A stretch of 5,459 nucleotides of DNA from Lentisphaeria bacterium (GTDB lineage Bacteria; Verrucomicrobiota; Lentisphaeria; JABSQK01; UBA12247), in NCBI GenBank assembly GCA_003477185.1, contig DMTJ01000025.1, forward strand, positions 1 through 5,459. Reading direction: 5' to 3'. Shown here piece by piece: positions 1-5,459 of the stretch. The notes beneath the pieces were generated by a model that did not search any database, was not told the DNA's origin, and saw nothing but the letters and a program-made list of their open reading frames with translations. Within the stretch, counting starts at the first letter, position 1. Each line of letters begins with the position of its first letter. The translations under genes and the position numbers were made by a program.

Positions 1-853
1 CCTGAAAATAGGAAACCAGGGCTGCGACACAGTCGCTGTCGGAGGTCAGTGGAATGTGCCCGATGTTCGCGGCAGCACACGTTTCTGCCAATTCTCGGGC
101 GCGCGCCTGAGCCCTGTCTTGGTAGCGCTGGCGCGCGGACTCGTTGCCGAGGTCCACCCACTGCTGACGGCCGTTTTCCATATCTTGGCAATGCACCATG
201 CCGAGCACGGGAAGTTCTTGCTCCAGCACATGCTGCACACAGACCGCGGTAAGGTCGTGGCGTTGCGCGAGGATCTGCAGCGACTGCTCGTAACCCTCTG
301 CCAAAAAGTCTGAGATGACGAAAAACACGCTGCGCTTGCGCACGACTTCGCCAGCAAATTCGAGGGCAACGCGCAGGTCCGTACCCTGGCCCTTTGGCTG
401 GGTTTCGAGCAGGTCACTGACGATCCGCATCACATGGTTGCGACCGCGCGCAGGCGGCACGTAGTGCTCGACTCGGTCCGAAAACAGAATCAGCCCGACG
501 CGGTTTTTGCTGTGGGCTGCAGACCAGGCCATGAGCGCGCAGAGCTCGCGGGCGGCATCCACTTTGGCGCGCTCCTGGCCACCGAATGAGGTGGAGGCGG
601 AGATGTCCAACATGATGATGAAGGCTTGCTCGCGCTCTTCGATGTAGCGCTTGATATGCGGTGTGCCCGTACGAGCGGTAACTTTCCAGTCGATCGCCCG
701 CACATCGTCGCCATAGGTATACTCGCGAACATCATCAAACTCGATGCCGTTTCCCTTGAAAATGCTGCGGTACTCTCCGGCGAGCAGATGGCTGACCGGA
801 CGCTTACAGCGCAGTTGAAGCCGGCGCAGGCGCTGTTCGAGAAGATCATTCAT
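1..853 (-). CDS. DUF58 domain protein (vWA-like), 3' end cut by window edge
   Basis: The reading frame starts at ATG 853-851 and stays open to the left edge, giving 284 residues. Stand-alone DUF58 proteins of this type are roughly 290-310 residues, so only a short tail should be missing. Residues 26-61 carry the DUF58 signature: GEYRSIFKGNG, then VREYTYGDDVRAIDWK and TAR. A vWA-like fold follows, with a MIDAS-type DISAS at 83-87, GTDL at 157-160 and a FVISDF strand at 178-183. No signal peptide or membrane segment is seen, so it is probably cytoplasmic. It lies 21 bases downstream of the MoxR-family ATPase in the same direction, the usual arrangement; DUF58 proteins are thought to work with MoxR ATPases in assembling or activating other proteins, but the exact role is unknown. 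The frame is closed upstream by the ATPase stop codon and has no other start, so the ATG is firm although its ribosome binding site is weak. Family call secure; function inferred. Confidence 0.93.
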   Translation of the reverse strand, partial: MNDLLEQRLRRLQLRCKRPVSHLLAGEYRSIFKGNGIEFDDVREYTYGDDVRAIDWKVTARTGTPHIKRYIEEREQAFIIMLDISASTSFGGQERAKVDAARELCALMAWSAAHSKNRVGLILFSDRVEHYVPPARGRNHVMRIVSDLLETQPKGQGTDLRVALEFAGEVVRKRSVFFVISDFLAEGYEQSLQILAQRHDLTAVCVQHVLEQELPVLGMVHCQDMENGRQQWVDLGNESARQRYQDRAQARARELAETCAAANIGHIPLTSDSDCVAALVSYFQ

Positions 854-874
854 GCAGGCAAAGTTGGCTCTTGG

Positions 875-1852
875 TCATTTGCTGTCGATTTCCACCGCGG
901 CGAGGATCTGCTCTACGAGTTTGACGCTGGTCATGCCCGCGGCTTCCGCTCGATAGTTGATAGCGATTCGATGTCGCAGAATGTCGACGGCCACGTCTTT
1001 GACGTCCTCGGGGATGATGAAGTCTCGCTGGTTGAGGCAGGCGCGGGCGCGGGCGCCCTTCAATAAATAAATGGTGGCGCGAGGCGAGGCACCATAGCGA
1101 ATGTAGCCGGCGAGATCCAGGCCTGCGTTGGCCGGATGCCGTGTGGCATCGACGAGACGCAGGATGTAGGACTCGATTTTTTGATCGCAGCGCACGTTGT
1201 CGAGCAGCTTGCGCATTTGCACGATCTGGTTCAGGCCGATGACCGGTTCCACGTCGAGAACCGGGGCAGAAGCGGCCATGCGGCGCATGATCTCCTGCTC
1301 CTCAGCTATGGTCGGGTAGGTGACGAGCAGCTTGAACATGAAGCGATCAATCTGCGCTTCCGGCAGCTCGTAGGTCCCTTCCTGCTCGATCGGATTCTGG
1401 GTGGCCATGACGAGGAACGGGCGTGGCAGGTCGTGGGATTCTTTGCCCAACGTGACTTGGCCCTCCTGCATGGCTTCGAGCAACGCGCTTTGGACTTTTG
1501 CGGGGGCGCGGTTGATCTCATCCGCCAGCACAACGTTGGCGAAGATGGGCCCTTTCTCGGTGCGAAACGTGCCTTCGGTCGGCTGGTAAAGCAGTGTCCC
1601 GAGCAGGTCTCCGGGAAGTAGGTCAGGAGTGAACTGGACGCGACTGAAATCCGCGTTGAGCGCTTGAGCTAGGACTTTCACCGTGAGTGTTTTTGCGATC
1701 CCGGGGATTCCCTCAATCAGCACATGGCCATTGCAAATCAGAGCCATGAGCAGCCGATCCACCAACTCCTGCTGGCCAACGACGACCGAACCTACGCGTT
1801 CTCGTACGGAGTCCAGCAGTGCTGCCGCCTCTCTCATATCTATCTCAGCCAA
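875..1852 (-). CDS. MoxR-family AAA+ ATPase, TTG start
   Basis: This is a complete 325-residue protein, the usual length for MoxR ATPases. Walker A is GIPGIAKT at 48-55, with the alanine before the lysine that is typical of MoxR rather than the glycine of most P-loops. Walker B is VVLADE at 107-112, followed by INRAP and the ALLEAMQE helix. Sensor 1 lies in ATQNP at 150-154, an arginine-finger region in QIDRF near 168-171, and sensor 2 in YGASPRA with Arg258. The family acts as cytoplasmic ATP-driven chaperones that mature or activate partner proteins; the DUF58 protein encoded just downstream is the likely partner. The start is TTG at 1852: a perfect AGGAGG sits 7 bases upstream of it, whereas the next candidate, ATG at 1837 (residue 6), is 22 bases from it. 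The frame closes upstream with a stop at 1889-1891 and no other start lies between. The gene appears intact and is probably the first of an operon running off the left edge. Confidence 0.97.
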   Translation of the reverse strand: MAEIDMREAAALLDSVRERVGSVVVGQQELVDRLLMALICNGHVLIEGIPGIAKTLTVKVLAQALNADFSRVQFTPDLLPGDLLGTLLYQPTEGTFRTEKGPIFANVVLADEINRAPAKVQSALLEAMQEGQVTLGKESHDLPRPFLVMATQNPIEQEGTYELPEAQIDRFMFKLLVTYPTIAEEQEIMRRMAASAPVLDVEPVIGLNQIVQMRKLLDNVRCDQKIESYILRLVDATRHPANAGLDLAGYIRYGASPRATIYLLKGARARACLNQRDFIIPEDVKDVAVDILRHRIAINYRAEAAGMTSVKLVEQILAAVEIDSK

Positions 1853-1859
1853 CTCAAAT

Positions 1860-1865
1860 CCTCCT
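1860..1865 (-). promoter_or_regulatory. Ribosome binding site AGGAGG of the MoxR ATPase
   Basis: On the minus strand AGGAGG is followed by seven bases (ATTTGAG) and then TTG. This full match to the anti-Shine-Dalgarno sequence at ideal spacing decides the TTG start over the internal ATG at 1837. Confidence 0.85.
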
Positions 1866-1870
1866 AGCCC

Positions 1871-2303
1871 ATCTCTCGCAACGCGACCTCATACACAACA
1901 GCCCCTTACTACAAGTGCGACCCGTGTATGTAACCGCATCGGAGGGACTGTTGTCTGGCCGGGGTGTTAGCCCCTAGTTTCATCTACTTAAGGGAAGCGA
2001 AAGGTCATTCTTGCTAGTAGCCCGAAACCCGCTTTACATGGTTCGTCAGGAGTGCGGAATAGAAGGTCTATGACCAGCCAGCCCAATGCCCCCTTTTTCA
2101 CGGCTCTCGCTCTGCATACAGCTGGACCTGCGCGAGCTCATGCCACATGCATGACAGAATGGCTGCTGGCCAATTTCACGGTGCTTGCAATTGCAAATAG
2201 TCAATATCCGATCTAGCGTTCCGAGTCTGTACCCGGAAACAACCGGTAGGGCGAGCGACGCTGTCATGTTACCAGCTGGGTCAACTCCTTGGCTTCGCTT
2301 CTA
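1871..2303. other. Intergenic stretch with no supported gene
   Basis: No convincing gene was found in this stretch on either strand. The only open frame of note (2267-2046, minus, 73 codons) lacks a ribosome binding site and resembles no family I know. The part nearest the ATPase must hold that operon's promoter and leader, but I see no clear -35/-10 pair. It contains two overlapping short inverted repeats (CATACAC 1890-1896 with GTGTATG 1924-1930; ACAACAG 1895-1901 with CTGTTGT 1948-1954) and a small GGGGT/GCCCC hairpin near 1961-1974. A perfect 12-bp palindrome, TTGCAATTGCAA, lies at 2185-2196. Confidence 0.5.
2185..2196. repeat. Perfect 12-bp palindrome TTGCAATTGCAA
   Basis: The twelve bases read the same on both strands and lie in non-coding DNA. 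Palindromes of this size can be operators for dimeric regulators, but it lacks the central CG common in LacI-family operators, is more than 1.6 kb from the regulator start, and has no gene beside it. A functional role is unproven. Confidence 0.3.
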
Positions 2304-2362
2304 GTCGAACCATCCGCATGCTCCGAACTTCGCTCCGCTCGTCGGAGATGCGGGTGTTGAAC
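2304..2362. repeat. 59-base imperfect inverted repeat (strong hairpin; attC-like?)
   Basis: The left arm CCGCATgCTCCGA (2314-2326) pairs with TCGGAGATGCGG (2342-2353) with one unpaired G at 2320. Pairing continues through 2311-2313 (one G-T wobble) and, past an unpaired C2310, through 2308-2309. The stem therefore has about 17 pairs around a 15-base loop (2327-2341). The outer ends are GTCGAAC (2304-2310) and GTTGAAC (2356-2362). The right end fits the GTTRRRY core of integron attC sites and the single extrahelical base is also attC-like, but the left end departs from RYYYAAC at one position. No T tract follows on either strand, so it is not a typical intrinsic terminator. It could equally be a REP-like or small mobile repeat. 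Confidence 0.6.
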
Positions 2363-2393
2363 CAGCCCATCGATGAAAGCCAACAATCAATGA

Positions 2394-2561
2394 TTTTGCG
2401 TAAACGACGTTGCGACCCGGAACGCGATCAAAGGCGACCGTGAAATGGGATGTCGAGCTGCCGGGGGATACCTGAAGGGAACGCAGCCGCCGACCAAGAT
2501 GGAACGAGGACACGCAAACTACCGCAGGCAGAGCCCGACCAATTGGTTCCTCGAAACCTGA
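2394..2561 (+). pseudogene. Possible 3' end of an unrecognised gene
   Basis: An open frame of 55 codons begins right after a stop at 2391-2393 and ends at TGA 2559-2561, 11 bases before the start of the phytanoyl-CoA dioxygenase-like remnant. It includes NDVATRNAIKGDRE in the middle and ends SPTNWFLET. The tight spacing, with the next gene's ribosome binding site directly after this stop, looks like an operon junction, which suggests that this is the tail of an upstream gene whose body has been lost. I do not recognise the family. A competing short frame (ending at TGA 2473-2475) crosses the same DNA, so chance remains quite possible. Confidence 0.25.
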
Positions 2562-2572
2562 AAAGGACAACG

Positions 2573-2838
2573 ATGAAGCGTTTTAAACCTAACGGAGTCG
2601 CGCATCGAAGCTTTTTGTCGCGAGGGGTACTTCCTTGCACGAAACCTGATCAGACGGGAGACGGTGGATGCATTAAATGAGTGCTACGCCGAGGAATTCG
2701 CGCATCAAGTAGGCTCGCACCGGCGTGGCCTCAAGTTTACGGGGGAAGGCCAGGTCGTGCTGAACGTCCCACGGATAATCCGGAGTTTCGAGCAGCTCAC
2801 TCCTAACAGCCTGTGGAGAGAGTCAGGGATTATCGGCT
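2573..2838 (+). pseudogene. Phytanoyl-CoA dioxygenase (PhyH) family remnant, frameshifted and truncated
   Basis: An ATG at 2573 follows an AAAAGGA ribosome binding site five bases upstream. Its own frame leads nowhere recognisable, but removing one T from the TTTT run at 2581-2584 gives MKRLNLTESRIEAF, then CREGYFLARNLIRRETVDAL and NECYAEEF, which continues in frame to about 2838. That is the usual N-terminus of PhyH-type Fe(II)/2-oxoglutarate oxygenases: a short helix, the [DE]GY block and the start-of-helix ETVDAL. Only about 88 of the usual 250-300 residues are present, so the HxD...H iron site is absent and the product cannot be an active oxygenase. The similarity stops at the 3' end of the convergent LacI-family gene, as expected for a deletion junction. 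Family call from motif memory; pseudogene status is firm unless the frameshift is a sequencing error, and truncation holds even then. Confidence 0.72.
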
Positions 2839-2842
2839 GGGA

Positions 2843-3844
2843 TCAAGTCCGCGCTGCGGTCGTGCCCCGGGGAATCAGCCGGGCGGGGAGTCGAATCGTC
2901 TCCGGGGAGGTGCGCGTGGACTCGGCGATTCGCTTGAGGTAAAGCTCGGCGACTCGGCGACCAATCTCATCCTGCTGTTGATCAAACGTCGTCAGCGTGG
3001 TGTTGGAGGGGAGATTGCCGCAGCCGATGATCGAGAAGTCGCGCGGCGCTTGCAGTCCAATTTTCTCAGCCTCTGCGAGGCATTTTTTTGCTTTTCCATC
3101 ACTGTAGCAGAACACACCGGTTGGGCTGTCATCCTGGCTCAGGACTTGGGGAATCTCTTGACTGCTCACTGCACGGCAACTGGCGTCTGGGGTCTGACTG
3201 ATGACATTGCGGAAGCCTTGTCCCCGTAAGGCCGAGGTGCTGCACGCTGAGTTGGCGCCGACGAAGAGGAGGTGGCGGTGGCCAAGCTCGAGAAGATAGC
3301 GCGCGGCAGCTTCGCCTAGGGCGATGTCATCCGTCCCGACAAAATCGGTTTTAAACAGAGACATTTCGCGGTCTATGACAATGAGTGGCACGCCGCGTTG
3401 CCAGATTTCTTGATAGTAGCTGTGCTCGAATTCCTCGCAGCTTGGGCGCAGGATCACGCCGTCTACAGCTCGCTCTATCATCTGGTGAACGATCTGCTGC
3501 TCGGTAGGATCATCCGCAGCGGTGATGGCTGCAGGATTCCAGGTATGGATCATCACGTGGCCTTGCGCAAAGAGCATGGCGTTCAACGTGTTCAGCATAG
3601 GGCAGTAGTATGCGGTCGCGGGTATCATCACTCCGGCCATTTTACTACGGCCGGTGAAGATGCTGCGAGCGGCGGCGTTGGGCCGGTAGTTCAGCTGCCG
3701 CGCTGTATCCTGCACGCGCTTGACTGTGGCGGCAGCGAACTTATCGGTCTCGCCAGAGAGGACGCGGGAGACGCTGCCAAGGCTGACGTGGGCTTCACGC
3801 GCTACATCACGCATGCTCGCTCTAGGGGCAGTCCGCTTCGTCAT
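2843..3844 (-). CDS. LacI-family transcriptional regulator
   Basis: This is a complete 333-residue protein from ATG 3844 to the TGA at 2845-2843. The LacI-type helix-turn-helix covers about residues 10-32 (MRDVAREAHVSLGSVSRVLS), and the hinge helix lies near 51-62 (NYRPNAAARSI). A periplasmic-binding-protein-like effector domain runs from about 70 (AGVMIPA), with VDGVILRPS at 128-135, GVPLIVIDRE at 151-160, VGTDDIALGEAAARYLLELGH around 169-189, an effector-contact type Arg207 before GF, and LTTFDQ near the end. The family binds palindromic operators as a dimer or tetramer and usually responds to a sugar or related metabolite. The frame is open to 3967, but the HTH spacing and a promoter at 3893-3921 favour the start at 3844; no Shine-Dalgarno sequence is visible there. 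The segment between the usual GxxD loop and LTT looks a few residues shorter than normal. The divergent GH97 remnant suggests a polysaccharide or oligosaccharide regulon, but no intact target gene remains here. Confidence 0.93.
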   Translation of the reverse strand: MTKRTAPRASMRDVAREAHVSLGSVSRVLSGETDKFAAATVKRVQDTARQLNYRPNAAARSIFTGRSKMAGVMIPATAYYCPMLNTLNAMLFAQGHVMIHTWNPAAITAADDPTEQQIVHQMIERAVDGVILRPSCEEFEHSYYQEIWQRGVPLIVIDREMSLFKTDFVGTDDIALGEAAARYLLELGHRHLLFVGANSACSTSALRGQGFRNVISQTPDASCRAVSSQEIPQVLSQDDSPTGVFCYSDGKAKKCLAEAEKIGLQAPRDFSIIGCGNLPSNTTLTTFDQQQDEIGRRVAELYLKRIAESTRTSPETIRLPARLIPRGTTAART

Positions 3845-3892
3845 AAGGCTGAATCTTAGTTCGTAGGAAAGGGTATTGCGGAAGAGTTGGAC

Positions 3893-3921
3893 AATATAGC
3901 CGACGCTTCGGGTACGCACAA
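3893..3921 (-). promoter_or_regulatory. Candidate sigma-70-type promoter of the LacI-family gene
   Basis: On the minus strand TTGTGC (3921-3916) and TATATT (3898-3893) are separated by exactly 17 bases. The -10 matches TATAAT at five of six positions; the -35 only keeps TTG. Transcription would start near 3886 and give a leader of about 40 bases before the ATG at 3844, which argues against starts further upstream in the same frame. Confidence 0.45.
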
Positions 3922-4498
3922 TGCTTTTGTCGGGCCACGGGACGCTTAGCGCAGGCTCTGCCCCCATCTCAAGGTTGTCTCGGCCCGTTGGGCCTGCCTG
4001 ATTCTTCGAAAGTCACTGTAATCGCTCCGTAAACCAGGCTTGAGTCCGACTGTGAAGTCTGGCGATATTGACGCGGCTGGTATGATCGCGTCGACCGGAT
4101 TTTTCCATCACCAGCAATCGCATCGGCATTTCGTGATGGGGGCATGATATCTGGGCGATCAAGGTAGGGGCCGGATTGGGAAAGTAGGCAACGCCTCCCG
4201 GCGCGGAATCGTCTTGAGTGAAACTGTTGTAGCTGGAGCTTCGTGGCCTACGATTGTACGATGACGCGGCCTCGTAGCCCATGTGAGGACGGCTGCCTGC
4301 GTCAGAAGGTACACAGATTTCCTACATTCAGGTGTAACTTATTTTGAGAATCTAGATGAGATATTCTGTCCTAATGACCACAATCACCGCATGTGCCTGC
4401 TCTAACTTGCTGGCTGTACCAGTAACTGAAATGGCCTTGTGGCGGCACTTTCGCGGTCAGCGTTGGATCTCTTTGCTCTACAATCCGGGATGGGGGCG
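3922..4498. other. Gene-poor stretch between the regulator and the GH97 remnant
   Basis: No gene can be supported here. An 89-codon open frame on the minus strand (4282-4013) starts with ATG but has no ribosome binding site and resembles no family I recognise. A perfect short hairpin, GGCCC-gtt-GGGCC, lies at 3982-3994, about 20 bases beyond the end of that frame and about 60 bases upstream of the regulator's -35 box. It has no T tract, so it is not an evident terminator. The GH97 gene should have had an N-terminal sandwich domain of roughly 270 residues in this area, but I cannot find it in any frame, so it has been lost or is beyond recognition. Confidence 0.5.
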
Positions 4499-4595
4499 CC
4501 TGATCGTGGACGCGTCCAAAGTCGAGGTCTTCGCGGAAGCTCCGTTCCAGAATGGCGAGCATTCAGTCAGCAAAGCTGAATCAAGCCCGGCATAG
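4499..4595 (+). pseudogene. Possible GH32 C-terminal fragment
   Basis: In the frame ending at TAG 4593-4595 the translation reads RLIVDASKVEVFAEA and then NGEHSVS. Glycoside hydrolase family 32 enzymes (invertases, levanases) carry a C-terminal sandwich-domain motif of the form L-x-V-D-x-S-S-V-E-V-F-A followed by a glycine-containing turn, and this stretch fits it closely. The match covers only about 12 residues, the preceding part of the open frame (from ATG 4356) shows no GH32 features, and the frame overlaps the edge of the GH97 remnant in another frame. It is either a small leftover of a fructan or sucrose hydrolase gene or chance. Confidence 0.25.
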
Positions 4596-5358
4596 GCCCG
4601 TGGGATTGGCGCGGTCGTACGTATGCCAACGGTGATTTTTACTACGGTATCGACACCCGCAGTTATCTGCGCCAGATCGACTTGTGTGGCGCGTAGGGCC
4701 TTGAGTAATTGACGATTGACGATCATTGGTTCAAGAAGGCTACGCCGGAAGGCCTGGTTCAAGCAGCGGAGGTAGACCTTGAGAAAGTCATGGCCGACGC
4801 CGAGGACGAGTACGTCAGGATCATGCTCTACCACGATCGCAAGAAGGGCGATGTGCCCAACGAAGAAGTTTTCAACCTCTACTCGGCGCTGGGAGCCAGC
4901 GGAATGAAGTACGGCTTTCACGGCAATCAAGCCGGCTTCACCCGCGACGCAATGAAAAACGCAGCGAAGCACAAGGTGGTCATCAACTTCCACGATAGCC
5001 CCTGCCCGATGCATCCCGAAGAATACCCAAATAAAACCGACCTTTTTGCGATTCTCAAGGCAATGCCCGGGACTTGGGACGAAGGCCGAGTCTCGAATGT
5101 AACCATCGGCGAATCCATCACGGTCGCCCGCCGGAGCGGCGTGGCTTGGTTCGTTGGCTCGGTCAACGAACAGAACGCCCGCACGCTGCTGGTTACGCTA
5201 GATTTCCTCGCTGCCGACATTCGCATGGGCTCGAGAAACCCGAGACGTAGGTCGTCAGTACCCGGATTGTCAAGAGCGGTGATGTGATTCAGGCCAAGAT
5301 GGCGATCGGTAGCGGCCATGCCATGATGCTTTTCCTCGTCGCAGGACAGAGAAGTTAG
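4574..5358 (+). pseudogene. GH97-family glycoside hydrolase (alpha-glucosidase/galactosidase type), multiply disrupted
   Basis: Blocks of GH97 appear in order. The first is S-stop-IKPGIGPWDW (4574-4609), where the family has SWIKPG..WDW, so TGA 4577-4579 replaces a tryptophan codon. Next come GIDTRSYLRQIDL (4646-4684) and GLE-stop-LTIDDHWF (4697-4732), with TAG at 4694-4696 and TAA at 4706-4708; the latter probably replaces tyrosine. LYSALGASGMKYGFHG (to about 4921) and NAAKHKVVINFHD (ending 4996) follow. Then EEYPN (ending 5032) is joined directly to KTDLFAILKAMPGTWDE, so the segment of some 120-150 residues that normally separates these blocks is missing. The C-terminal sandwich (ITVARRSG, WFVGSV, LDFLAAD) follows. 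Near 5220-5232 the match shifts frame: EKPET, TAG 5248-5250, then RIVKSGDVIQAKMAIGSGH, ending at TAG 5356-5358. The N-terminal domain is absent. GH97 enzymes are secreted or periplasmic hydrolases of alpha-linked sugars; this copy cannot make one. It lies divergent to the LacI-family gene, a common layout for sugar loci. Confidence 0.8.
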
Positions 5359-5459
5359 CTGAGGTAAGGAGCGGCTAACCAAGGAATGGCCCGACGAAGA
5401 TGTTGTATTTCGGACCGCGAGATTTATGATTCCCGGCACGTTCTTCCGATAACCAGATA
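5359..5459. other. Downstream edge, no supported gene
   Basis: A small inverted repeat, GTTAGC (5354-5359) with GCTAAC (5374-5379), straddles the end of the GH97 remnant; it has no T tract. An ATG at 5386 opens a frame that runs 24 codons to the window edge, with AAGGA immediately before it and AAGGAG 14 bases upstream. Neither spacing is good and the translation is not recognisable, so I do not call a gene. Confidence 0.35.

Noticed and set aside
490..849. Minus-strand 119-codon open frame starting at ATG 849
   Set aside because: It is a shadow of the DUF58 gene, whose true start at 853 is in another frame and gives family motifs throughout.
626..1066. Plus-strand 146-codon open frame, and a similar one at 1136-1621
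   Set aside because: Both are antisense to well-conserved DUF58 and MoxR coding sequence and show no recognisable domains.
2046..2267. Minus-strand 73-codon open frame
   Set aside because: There is no ribosome binding site, no recognisable domain, and no nearby gene it would join; consistent with chance.
2340..2375. tRNA-like GGTTCAA sequence on the minus strand
   Set aside because: No acceptor, D or anticodon arm can be drawn around it; it belongs to the edge of the 59-base hairpin.
3845..3967. 41-residue N-terminal extension of the LacI-family protein
   Set aside because: It would place the helix-turn-helix far from the N-terminus, contrary to the family, and the candidate promoter lies within this stretch.
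3982..3994. GGCCC-gtt-GGGCC as an intrinsic terminator
   Set aside because: The stem is short and no T run follows on either strand; no supported gene ends here.
4577..4708. Stop-codon readthrough or a reassigned genetic code
   Set aside because: All three stop codons occur in the remnant together with a deletion and a frameshift, while the nearby MoxR, DUF58 and LacI genes use the standard code.
4478..5014. Minus-strand 178-codon frame, with another at 4927-5439
   Set aside because: They are antisense to the GH97 remnant, which matches a known family; their translations match nothing I recognise.

Overview
The window looks like bacterial DNA of moderately high GC. It joins a healthy housekeeping-type operon on the left to a stretch of decayed accessory genes on the right. 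No rRNA, tRNA, transposase or CRISPR array was seen. The gene families present (MoxR ATPase with DUF58, phytanoyl-CoA dioxygenase family, GH97 glycosidase, LacI-type regulator) are a mix often met in Verrucomicrobia, Planctomycetes, Lentisphaerae and Acidobacteria. This is a loose inference from family content, not a taxonomic assignment.

Left part (1-1870, minus strand). A MoxR-family AAA+ ATPase is followed 21 bases downstream by a DUF58 protein that runs off the left edge, probably only a few residues short of its end. Both are intact. The ATPase starts at a TTG codon behind a perfect AGGAGG ribosome binding site. The pair is a standard chaperone-plus-vWA-like module.

Middle (1870-2842). 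There is no intact gene. The stretch holds a strong 59-base imperfect hairpin (2304-2362) with some features of an integron attC site, a 12-bp palindrome (2185-2196), a possible 3' end of an unknown gene (2394-2561), and a plus-strand remnant of a phytanoyl-CoA dioxygenase-like gene. The remnant keeps its ribosome binding site, carries an early frameshift, and stops abruptly against the 3' end of the regulator gene.

Right part (2843-5459). A full-length LacI-family regulator (minus strand, start at 3844) has a plausible promoter at 3893-3921. About 730 bases upstream of it, on the opposite strand, lies a heavily damaged GH97-like glycosidase. Frame by frame, the conserved GH97 blocks are interrupted by stop codons of all three types, an apparent internal deletion of the middle of the catalytic domain, and a frameshift near the C-terminus. 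A short stretch just before it resembles the C-terminal end of a GH32 enzyme.

Most likely reading: this was a carbohydrate-utilisation locus controlled by the LacI-type regulator. Its catabolic genes have decayed, leaving the regulator next to an unrelated, still functional MoxR/DUF58 operon.
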